Assembly (NCBI GenBank): GCA_023014485.1
Contig: JAJOZX010005526.1
Location: 124,001 to 188,000 of the forward strand
Source: Bathynomus jamesi
Taxonomy: Eukaryota > Arthropoda > Malacostraca > Isopoda > Cirolanidae
Length of the DNA stretch: 64,000 nt
Direction of reading: 5' to 3'
In this document: positions 45,181 through 55,350 of the stretch, piece after piece
Layout: each line of letters starts with the position of its first letter
Position numbering within the stretch: the stretch's first letter is position 1
Made by a program: the position numbers and the translations under genes
Notes under the pieces: model-generated
Databases searched by the model: none
Seen by the model: the letters and a program-made list of their open reading frames with translations, nothing else
What the model was told of the DNA's origin: nothing

Positions 45181-45847
45181 TTAACCAGCCAGTTGGCTTA
45201 TCTGGCTGAGCTACCAGATTGCGCTATTTATTTAATTAAAGCATATATTCTTGCTTAACCAGCCAGTTTACTTAGAAGGCGTAAATGGCTTGTTCAGGTG
45301 TACATTATTGAGTTGCCATATTGCGCTATTTATTTAATTAAAGCATATATTCTGGCTCTCCGCCAGTTAGCATAATCCGTCAGCGGGCTTAATCCGCCAG
45401 TTGGCTTAGAAGGCCTAACCAGCCAATTGGTATAATTAAATAATAATAACGTTTATATATACAACCAAAAGAATTAAATAAAACACCATCACATCACTCT
45501 GTTTATTTAGACGAATAAATGGATTCAATTTCACGAATTATATAGAAAATAAATATACAATGGAATATACATGATCAAAAAATAATACTAGCATAAGAAA
45601 TACGAACGATGAATATATAATCAAAATAAATATACAATAGAATATATATGATCAAAAAATAATAATAACAAGAAATACGAGCGAGAAATATATAACAAAA
45701 AATATACAAAACGTTGTAGTATAACCATCAATATATTAGCACAGGAAAAATATACACATATATATACAGTTATATTAAATAATTAAATATATTGAAAATA
45801 ATAATATCAAAACGTATAACAAATAAATAAATATACATCAAAATACT
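45181..45847. repeat. Local duplications and AT-rich tandem repeat
   Basis: TTGCGCTATTTATTTAATTA followed by AAGCATATATTCT occurs at about 45213 and 45324, with scattered CCAGTTGGCTTA motifs around it. A unit of about 80 bp containing ATGATCAAAAAATAAT is repeated at 45545-45615 and 45624-45700. No gene recognised. Confidence 0.7.
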
Positions 45848-47139
45848 TTATGTTCTACGGCGCAAAACGCTAAACTCACACGTAATCGAGTCTACATTCA
45901 CATCGTTCTTACTTTGCACTACACGGTAAAACCGTCGAAGCAATACTTCACCGTTCAAGTTATACGGATGCCTATACTCGACATAAAATGCTTTCATATC
46001 GTTCAATACTATTTTTGGGCCCACTTTACATTAGGTTGGCAAGTTAGCTTTATACACGACTAGAATTCAATCAAAAGCACGCACAAAGAGGTCATCGTTA
46101 ACCAAAACACCATTATTAAATACAAGTTTATAAACACTCCTTTCCAATCGAGGGTTTTTTCTTACCGTCGCGACCTTTTCAATCGTGAACACTTCTTCAC
46201 TCTGCATAGCGGCAATTGAAATAATCTTCCAAGTCGTGACGACAGCTATTCATTATATAGAAGTACAGCTCTTCAGGGTGAACAGTGTAGGCAAGCTCTG
46301 CCCTGTATCGCTCAAGTCCTTTGTACCAAAGTTCATGATATTTCGAAAAATCTAAACCTTTTAAATATGCATCCAGCTCGAGACCATTCTCGCCTTGTTC
46401 ATTCCTACATTCGATAAATCCGTCGAGCAGAGCGGTGTATGCGTATTCAAGAACCGTATCAAAATAAATGAGATCCGTAATACGAGCGTCTAATGTGGCT
46501 TCAGCTTGAGGAATCCGACGATTTCAAACATTCTGTCGAGGATGAAACGTTTTCGCGTAGGGACAAGAACATTAGCAGATGCATTCTTCCACATCAGTCG
46601 TACGTCAATGCATGGCTGATCGTTATTTATACACAACGTGCAAACAACGGCATATGAGGGGGCATCACTAATCTGCTCTCTTCTTGTACCTACACCTGCA
46701 GGTATTTTATAACGGTCCTGTCCCCACTTCTCAACTATCACGAAGTCTCTATTCATCTCCTCAACACTTAAATAAATAACATTACGTTTACCAGATTTGC
46801 TTGCCTGCAAATCGTTTCAAGTACATAGTTAATGGTGCCGGTTTCACGCCTTAACACGCGCAATGACTTCGTCCCGGAGACATCGTACGAGGCGTTGAGA
46901 GTGCTTCTCAAAGGAAGTTCAATCGTATTCGCACGTCCAGTCGGTTCAAGCTCTGAGATGACTATGAGCCACAGGTGGACGGATCGGCTCAACGGGCGGA
47001 GTGAATCACGCTGATGAAACGTGTACGGGTTTGTTCGAACTCGTGTGTTTCGGAGGGGCGAGGTACACGGGTGGGCGGCTCGCTGGGGGGAGCGAGTCAC
47101 ACCATAAACTGCTGAAGCATGTACAGTAGGGTGGCCCAC
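45848..47139 (-). pseudogene. Unidentified ORFs of the Polinton-like remnant
   Basis: On the complement, from the insertion site at 47127: 46768-47139 (123 codons; Arg/Ser-rich start, then HLWLIVISELEPTGRAN, ASYDVSGTKSLRVLR). This overlaps 46490-46810 (106 codons; NRDFVIVEKWGQDRYKIP, DVRLMWKNASANVL). Then comes an open frame 46197-46500 (DTVLEYAYTALLDGF, HPEELYFYIMN), then two small ORFs, 46067-46207 (46 codons) and 45848-45997 (49 codons). The overlap and phase changes suggest one or two longer genes broken by frameshifts. I do not recognise a family. Position next to the polymerase region, same strand, suggests genes of the same element. Confidence 0.5.
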
Positions 47140-47606
47140 TTTTCAATTTTTTTTTTAAAGTATAGGTTATCGTAGTTTTTCCCATTATTTGGCACTATAC
47201 TAGCACATTGGTACCATTTTTACAAAAATTGATCAATATTTAGGGGTCTCGCATCGACCTTGAAATTACGAGTTTTTTTTTTTAAATGCGTACTTTTTAA
47301 CTTTTTACTGAATCAAGATAAATCATTAAGTAGGGATGTTTTCTGAATCCTCTTGATGAGAGAAGTCGTTTGGTGTGCCTTCCAATGTCATACGACTAAC
47401 GGTTTAAAAGTTGTGCCTGTATACAGGTAATACCAATGTGCTAGTATAGTGCCAAATAATGGGAAAAACCACGATCACCTATACTTTTCAAAAAAATAAG
47501 CAAATAGCAGACAAATAAGGAAGAAAGAAACAATAACTTAAACAATCACTTTTGCATTGTATTGACCACTATCACACGTCACTGGCTGCAACGTTGTCCC
47601 TCTGTG

Positions 47607-50600
47607 CTATGTCATCGTGGTGAGTGATGACTTCTTGAAGTCGCCGAGCTCTTTCCGGTTCTTTTCCACCACTTGCAGAAGATCCTGCAGCTGTGCCTCG
47701 TCCTTTGTGACCGTGTTCGCATAGTCTTGTATCAGTTGGACTCCTCTTTCAGCGACGTCATTGGTGACCTGGAGATTAGAGATCACATCCTTCAGACGAC
47801 AAAAGTCCTCGTTCTCGTCCCACTTATCAGTTGGCAGGGTGAGCCACGAAGACCCATACATCTTCAGACCTGCAAATAAGAACCAGGAGGACTCGTCGAT
47901 CAGGTCGGGGAGTAGCGTCATCTCGTCGACTGAGACGTTCTCGTATGTGAAGTCTTTGGGTACAGGGAGGTGGGACAGCTTCTCTGCCATCTGTTGCTTC
48001 ACAGTGCCATCCACCTTGTTGCTGCATAGAGCGAAGATGACGGTCTGAGGCCACAGATACCAGAAGTGCCGCTTCATCACTGCCAGTGACGCTTCTGCCA
48101 CCTCGCGGTCCACTGCCCTATACCTCAGAAAACGCTGGTATAGTACCAGGTCATTCAACGGCGCATCAGCTGCTACAGGGGCCGCCAACCAAGCTGGTAC
48201 GTACAGAAGAGCGATGAACACCACGATCCTGTGCAGTTTGTCGACCAGCTCGGCGTCGAGCTCCAGCTGCCTACTGAACATCAGCAGTTTTGTGTAGTAG
48301 ATGACCTGAAACAGAATAGGCACCATTGTAAGTAAGACAGGTTTATTGTTACCAATTACTTTGTTTGCGTTATAATGAAATGTTTATCTTTGAATAACAT
48401 TTAAACTTATCTCTAGATTATTTTTGTTTGAAAATACTAACTTTAGCCATCCATCTTGCGTGGTGGTAGGCTCCTGGGCGCATGAGGTGAATGCCACGGC
48501 GTGGTTGTGTCCCGAGTACCAGGAGCGTGATCTCTGCCACTTCCCGGTAATCGTCTCTGACGAAACCAGAAGCTGTGCTCAGGAAGCTGACCGCCGCGTC
48601 CCGGAGTTCTATTAGCCACGTACTCTCCGCCAGATTCTCGACCTGCAGCTTGCAGTAGGTCGAGAGATCGAGCTCGTCCCATCTTCAAAAATAATAAACA
48701 AGAAAATTGTGTGAGAAAACTCTGAAGTTCCGGTTTGGCTTGATGTTTTATAAACTAGTGGAATATCATGTGTGTCCTAACTTTACCTTGCACAAAAAAT
48801 GAACTAACCTTCTCTTCAACTGCTGAAACAAAGGATCAGTTGGTGCCGTAGTCCTTCCGAGCAGGGTGACGGCTACTGCCCCCACGATAAGCTCTAGGAC
48901 GTGATGACGGCATCCCAGCTGGAGTAGCGGTCGCCCGAGCATGTTTTCCAGCCGGACAACTGCACCCTGCACCCTCCCAATGTTGGTGGAAGTGGTGTCG
49001 AAGCTGAGTCCGATGACGCTCTCCTCACATCCCCAATCTTCGAGAGCATGTATGGTTGCCCGCGCCTGCGACAGTCCGGTGCCGTCAGCAACAGCTGGGA
49101 CTGACAGCAACTTTCCTTCTGTGCAATGAGGAGCCCCGGAGATGAGAATTGCTTGGCGGTGCTCCGCCGTTCCAAGGAAGTTCTGAAACACATGCCATAT
49201 ATTTCAATTTCATGGTTGTAAAGTATCCTATTTTTGTTCACATTCAGTTCTCTTTTTAATTGACATTATGCTTCATGAATCTCATTACTAAATTGATAGC
49301 TATGAAAACTTAATCAACTGACCTTGACCATTTTGCCATCCCAGTGGACAACAGTGTGCCTCGGTGGCGTGAAGGAGTCCTTCACAGCCGTCGCCACTTC
49401 ACGGCGATGTGACACTCTTCCCCGGCGAGCCGTTTCTTTCGAGATGCTGAACTGATTGAGGTCTGCTGGTGGATCCGCCGAACGTGTGATAGCAGCCACA
49501 ATGCTTACTACCTGTGTAGAGAATGGAAAGTGGAAAGAAAACTGTCAAGAATACATGTGGGTTAGGGTGGAGCGAAAAATACTTCTTTTCTAGTATGAAG
49601 TTCTAATAGTGATTAAAAGTTGCATTTAGTGGACGATATATACCTGCCAAAATATGAGTTCATTTGTTTAATACTTTCAGCTGCCACCAGGGGGCTAAAT
49701 TTAACACAATTTTGGGTAAAAAGGAAAAAAATGCTTCTATTTTAGGTTTATCAAACTATTATAAAATTTTATCTTAGAATTATCTAATAGTTTGATTAAG
49801 ATTCTTAAATGATAAACATTCGTTTTGTAAAAATGCCTTTTCATATGCTTAATATCTTCAGCTGCCACAAGAGGGCTGAACTTAACTTAAAAATGACAAT
49901 TAAGTATGATTCTGTATTTACTTGAAAAAGGGAACAGTAATAAATTAGGATGTCTCTCCTCCTTTATACTGGCTTGAGACAGTTAAGAAACGTTATTTCG
50001 TGCCTTAGCAGAGTTACCACCCTTTCCCCAGCCAACCTCCCTCTAGAAAGGGTTCTTGCTGAAGACTATTTAGTAATTTGCTTTTGTGTCAAATTTTGGC
50101 TGTTTTTTCCTTGATTCTAATGTAGCACGAATCCAACCGTCTCTGTTTGTAGGTCCGCAGACTGATCCAGCAGCGTCTGTAACGAGCTTGACGCATCTCT
50201 CTACGGCTTGTGTATGACATGGAAACTGAAATAATTCTGAATGAAGAGTAGTACCATGTTTGATGCATGATTCAATATCATCAAGAGAAACTCCTTTGGT
50301 TATCGGTGGTTCTGCTATCTGAAAATCTTGCCACATAATGAGATCTGTATAGTCTTTGGCATAAAAATTTATTTCTGGCACCTTAAAATACCTGATAACA
50401 TCTGTTTCTTGAATGCATGCCCTTGCTTTTATGATACGCCTAAATCCCAACTGACGCACATGCTCCCTTTCATCAGCTATCATTGCAATGAGAATGTTTT
50501 CTTGATTTGCGTAATATGCATTTCGCTGAATGACTGAGTCATGTACTCTCCTAAGCTCTTCACGGAGATACCGGCTTCTTGCAATCATATGCCACATATG

Positions 50601-53600
50601 TTTAGCACCATATTGGCATAATGGTTTACGCTTTATCTGAAACCACATTGGTGCGTATACCCTAACAATGAAAGTAGCTAATTCTTGTAAATTGCCTGAA
50701 GGATTCTCTGTGCTTGCATATAACCGCAGAGTCCTGTTTGCTGTGGTGAGCCACCTTGAATGTGATATATTGCCTGGACTCTTATGACTAAGACTCTTTG
50801 AGAATGTTCCACTTGATATAGCCTTGTGAATTTCAAGAAGGTATTTCTGGTCAGTACTTATGTCATCTACATCAACTTCACACATGTCCTCTTGAATTTC
50901 AATGGGTTTGAAGTTAACTATGGGAAGCTTTTCACAGTCTGAAAGTGCTCGGCCAATTTCTCCTGAAAATGCTCTTGGTCCAGTAGTGGTACCATCCAAG
51001 TGATGAAACAGATGGCGCAATGGAAGTTCATTAAGGTGTAAAAGGCATATCAGCTACTGCAATGGCTTATTAAAGGCTTCTTCCAGTAATCTTATTGTGC
51101 CTCCAATACTACCAGTGTTAACCACTGTCGAATCACAGCCAACTGCAACGATGTTCCCTATATCAACATTCCTTTCCTTCAAGCAATTCACTAGCGCTGT
51201 GCAAATGTATTTAGCTTTGCCACTGGAAGGTGTCACATGTGCAAAGTACAGAGAGTGTGGTTCAGATATTATGCTGATATGCTCTTCGCGTTTGGTTCTT
51301 TGGTGGTTAGAGCCATCACTCTCCTGGACTTGAATCATTGTTTTATCCTTTCTGCCATCAAAGTATAATCTCCGCATGGTTTTTGGCTCTCCTATCTGTT
51401 GTAGTTCCTTTCTCTGTTTTTGTCTTTCACGTCTTAGCTTACTTCTGTCTATAATATTCCCTTTGTCTTCGGGAGTAACAATTTTAAGATCTGCCAATAC
51501 TGCAGAAGCAATAGCAGCCCCAGCTCTGTCCGACATTTTAAATCTATCACAAGTAATTGCTAATGAAGGCAGTGGCTCACGCATCTGTTGTTCTGATATT
51601 ACATATTGAGTCGAGGTTGTATCTTCCTCATTATCTTCAGATATCTCTTCTAGTTGTTGAAGTTCACTTGTCTCTGTTTCGATTTGTAAGTTGGACGTAT
51701 TGGTTATAGCAGCACTAGTTGTTTGTGAGGATTCCAGACGTGCTTTTTCCATTTCCTTTCGATGTTCTCTTGCTTGTAATCGTCTTGTGTGTGCTATGTC
51801 AATGCTTCCTATCACCATTATTCTGCGTGTTCGTTGGTCATTTAAAAAATCCTGCTCTTTTGGAGGGACTTTCTTACTCTTTTCACATGAGCATCTCCTA
51901 AACTCCTTACATTTGCAGGTGCAGATGTCAAACAAAGTGCATTTTGAAGAGTTTTCAAATTCTTCAAGCTGATTTTTGTACTTAGGCTGATCCTTGCGTG
52001 ACTTGTATGGCTTTAATAAGGACCTGTATTTATCATGGTACACTCGCATCATCTGTAAAACGCGTGTATGTGAAACTATTGGCAAAGAGGCCTTCTTCCA
52101 AATATTTTCTACCTTTTTGGAAACTGCCTCTGCTATTTCAGAAAATGAAGGCTCCTTGTTATTCATCTGCTCCTTCACTAAATGTTTTGTGAACAGGTAA
52201 TCTTTCATAATGCAGTTATAAGTTGGTAGTTGCATATCACTCATCTCACAAGGTACTTCAAATATGGCACACTTCATATGTTCTCTAGTGAAATGTTTAT
52301 ATTTAGTATTTGATGCCATAATATTTTTAAGAAAAATTCACAATCACAAAATATCTGTAACATCAAAACATTATATAATTAATATATATAATATATTTTA
52401 TAAGTATATATAATATATTATATAAATATATAATATATTATATAAATAAACTAAAATTATATAATACATTATAACAAGCATTTTATAATAAAATCAATAT
52501 TATCTCTATATAAATCACTTTAAAATAAAGTTTTATAATATTCCGATCATATTAAAAAACTCTCCGATCAACTGAGCGACTAGGCCTACTACCTAAGAAG
52601 ACAAGTGTTAACACACTGTTCTAATGACTCACAGAAAGAAATTCCTTCACACCAAAACCCTCCCCCACAACATTCAGTGTAGTCTCAACATGACTCAGTT
52701 ACTCTAAATTGTGTTAACTTCAGCTCTCTTGTGGCAGCTGAAGATATTAAGCATATGAAAAGGCATTTTTACAAAACGAATTTCTATCATTTAAGAATCT
52801 TAATCAAACTATTAGATAATTCTAAGATAAAATTTTATAATAGTTTGACAAACCTAAAATAGAAGCATTTTTTCCTTTTTACAAAAAATTGTGTTAAGTT
52901 TGGCCCCCTGGTGGCAGCTGAAAATTTTAAACAAATGAACTCATATTTTGGCAGGCATATTTCGTCCACTAAATGCAACTTTTAATCACTATTAGAACTT
53001 CATACTAGAAAAAAAGTATTTTTCGCTCCACCCTAATGTGGGTTACGGGACACTTTAAAACTGACGCTATCGATGAATACTATACACAATACGCACCTGA
53101 TTATTGGACATGCGGAAACGATCAGCCACTTCCATGACAGCAGGTGCATTAAGGATGCGGCGAGGAAGATTGACAGGCATACTTGGCTCTTTCGGCAGGG
53201 GGAACGCTAGTTCTGTCTCCGACTCTCCTGACATGCCAGTATCATCATTCTCCATGGCCTCATCTCCGGTTTCGTATCCACACTTTGAGGTTTGCGGCTC
53301 CTGGCGAGGACGTTTTCTTCCTTCCTGTAGCTTTCTTTTTACAGCGAAAACTTTATCGTTCCCGCTCATCGTTGCCACCCGAGGACCACGTTGATCGAGG
53401 TAGAAGTCAATGTCTTCTTTCTTGTCCTTGTCGGACAACAGTCGATTCTTCTTTATATCTTCGACAGCGTCAGATGCTCCGATATCCCACAGCTTGTCCA
53501 CACTGTCCGAAAACTTCTGCCGTTTTCCTCCGGCGTCAGTTTCTCGTTTTCTGCTCTTTTGGAGTAAGTGCCACTCTTTCCACAATGCCTCTAGCTTCCG

Positions 53601-53909
53601 TTCGCAGTTGAGCTTTGTGATTGTTTTAATGCGGGCCATGTTCCAAAACTTTAAGACGTTGTCTACGGTTTCTTTGAATGCGTCTTTCCCGTTAGCAGTG
53701 TACTGGATAACACTGAAGAAGTATTGCAAAACCTGCCGTGTTGTTGGCAATTTGCTACCACTGATGGAGGACGACGGTTGGCCAACTAAAAAAATTTCCG
53801 AGGCCGATCTTAGAGAAGGTAGCGATGTTATTTTCGCCTTTCCTTTTGATGACTCTCTATTTGTAGCTTTAAGAGTTCTTCCAGTTATGGTTGCCATCGA
53901 TTTGTCCAT
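47607..53909 (-). CDS. Five-exon hAT-like transposase ('DTTS' type), intact
   Basis: Exons on the complement: 53097-53909, 49323-49511, 48809-49182, 48442-48682, 48305-47607. All four introns have GT-AG borders and the phases join without a stop (2,316 nt, 771 residues). Exon 1 is basic and carries a nuclear-type patch (KRKLQEGRKRPRQE) and the segment RFRMSNNQ. Exon 3 has the putative first catalytic motif LSFDTTSTNIGR (Asp~396) and LQLGCRHHVLEL (Cys/His~425-428). Exon 4 ends GAYHHARWMAK. Exon 5 has WYLWPQTVIFAL and VTNDVAERGVQLIQDY (Glu~725). Asp, CxxH and late Glu-Arg follow the hAT order, so I infer a divergent hAT-like RNase H fold. Intron 1 holds another transposon. The protein family is multicopy in invertebrates, named here only by motif. 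Confidence 0.8.
49563..53035 (-). mobile_element. TAGGGTGG-ended transposon nested in an intron
   Basis: 3,473 bp, ends TAGGGTGGAGCGAAAAATAC and its complement, perfect 8-bp duplication ATGTGGGT (49555-49562, 53036-53043). Long inverted arms (about 49563-49900 and 52715-53035) share ACTATTAGATAATTC, TTCAGCTGCCAC and GGGGGC-type motifs. It carries a 749-codon transposase frame with a single stop. It lies wholly in intron 1 of the outer transposase gene, in the same orientation. Interior 52320-52714 is AT-rich leader. Confidence 0.93.
50070..52319 (-). pseudogene. hAT-like 'NTG' transposase, one stop codon
   Basis: One frame of 749 codons on the complement, broken only by TAG at 51054-51056, where relatives have Trp. 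N-terminal part: EHMKCAIFEVPCEM, a Cys-rich zinc-binding-like block CTLFDICTCKCKEFRRCSC (about residues 128-146) and a basic/acidic coiled-coil-like zone at about 175-240. Catalytic-type motifs follow: LYFDGRKDKT, VGCDSTVVNTGSIGGT (Asp396), CLLHLNELPLRHLF right after the stop, DISTDQKYLLEIHKA, SHSRWLTTANR, and near the end PCHTQAVERCVKLVTDAA (Glu-Arg). Same family as 7690-10144 and 62889-63998, and the same Asp - C/H - ER order as the DTTS type. Start taken at the ATG at 52319. Confidence 0.82.
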
Positions 53910-54492
53910 GACAGGATGAGGAACTCAGACAGAATTTCAAAATGTTATGATCTGCAAAAAAAGAAATAGGTTAGGTACCTGGCACAGGCATAGTGCATTT
54001 TCTAATTACCTATATACATTATACATTCCGCCCGGGTATGGTGACTCATTTTTTTGAAAAGTATAGGTGATCGTGGTTTTTCCCATTATTTGGCACTATA
54101 CTAGCACATTGGTATTACCTGTATACAGGCACAACCTTTAAACCGTTAGTCGTATGACATTGGCAGGCACACCAAACGACTTCTCTCATTAAGAGGATTC
54201 AGAAAACATCCATACTTAATGATTTATCTTGATTCAGTAAAAAGTTAAAAAGTACGCATTTAAAAAAAAACTAGTAATTTCAAGGTCGATGCGAGACCCC
54301 TAAATATTGATCAATTTTTGTAAAAATGGTACCAATGTGCTAGTATAGTGCCAAATAATGGGAAAAACCACGATCACCCTAATGTACAGGCTTGTTCGAA
54401 CACTTGTGCCCCTGGACAAACAGAATTTTCCACTACATGAAGCAATACCGGCTTTAATGTTTTATCACTCACCAGACGTTCATTTCCACAAA

Positions 54493-55098
54493 CTAAACAT
54501 CTTCACAATCCGGTGCACTATTTGAGAGAAACATATGCCCATATTTATCCTTTTTGTTTAACAAGCGATACTCGTCTCTAAAGTCTGTTAAAAACTCACA
54601 CAGCCCATTAGCCACAACCTCACTACAAACCTCGTCATGATATATATTAATATAGTGGTAAAAATACTTAAGATTCTCCATGATGACAAGATTTACATTC
54701 TCAACCGTAGGGTACGAGTAGTCGGTATGATGTAACATGACATAATATCGCTTGTCACACCACTCATCAACAAGACTCACTATCCATAACCGTTGCTTAT
54801 CTTCTGAACGTGTTGCTTCTTTTACTTCGCGGTATATGTTAGCTTTTATAAAGGTTAGGTCTACAACATACTTCAGTACATCGTTTGTACTACGAAAACC
54901 TACAATGCCCTCGCCAGAATACCCGTAGAGTATTTGAACATCTTGGTCCTTCGCACGGCTCAATGTAGCCTTAAAAGTATCAAAGGAGGGGGGAATAGGG
55001 AGTTTTTCAGTAGGGAGTTTTTCAGTGTCCACCACATCTTGGCACTTTGCGGAATACCACTTCATAAACGTTGAACGCGCAATATTAAAGGTAGCCAT
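54493..55098 (-). CDS. Unidentified 201-residue protein of the Polinton-like remnant
   Basis: Uninterrupted frame on the complement. Begins MATFNIARSTFMKWYSAKCQ, then a Pro-rich short tandem (EKLPTEKLP), KDQDVQILYGYSGEGIVGFR, IVSLVDEWCDKRYYVMLHH and an aromatic-rich end. No family recognised and no membrane segment or zinc motif seen. It lies between the polymerase remnant and the transposon insertion, on the same strand, so it most likely belongs to the Polinton-like element. It is still open, unlike its neighbours. 55099-55350 downstream of the polymerase holds a short CACG run and no gene. Confidence 0.55.
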   Translation of the reverse strand: MATFNIARSTFMKWYSAKCQDVVDTEKLPTEKLPIPPSFDTFKATLSRAKDQDVQILYGYSGEGIVGFRSTNDVLKYVVDLTFIKANIYREVKEATRSEDKQRLWIVSLVDEWCDKRYYVMLHHTDYSYPTVENVNLVIMENLKYFYHYINIYHDEVCSEVVANGLCEFLTDFRDEYRLLNKKDKYGHMFLSNSAPDCEDV

Positions 55099-55350
55099 TA
55101 CTATTTTTCGTCTACGCGGAAGAATACACGTCTGAGCTCATGGGTATGCAGAGGTCAATTGAGCACGCAGGGATAGAGATATACTCAGGTAGTGGCAGGA
55201 GTCACGTGGCCGATCTTACAGTGGGCGGAGCTTAGCTTTTTACTGTACACACACACGCACGCACGCAAAGGAGAAAATGAAACCTTAATTGAAACAAATA
55301 TACGTGATAAATAAACATATCGTTAACAATACACATACATATAAATACAA

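Larger units (their letters stand above)
47127..54381 (-). mobile_element. TAGGGTG-ended transposon, complete, with 8-bp TSD
   Basis: Perfect target duplication ATGTACAG (47119-47126, 54382-54389). Left end TAGGGTGGCCCAC, right end (inverted) TAGGGTGATCGTGG. Terminal segments 47127-47495 and about 54040-54381 are inverted copies sharing CCCATTATTTGGCACTATAC, GTATACAGG and CGCATCGACCTTG motifs. Each segment is itself flanked by a ~60-bp inverted motif. It carries a five-exon transposase gene and a nested 3,473-bp element in intron 1. The insertion lies in the Polinton-like remnant. Confidence 0.9.

Noticed and set aside
53410..53919. 169-codon + strand ORF
   Set aside because: Antisense shadow of exon 1 of the five-exon transposase.
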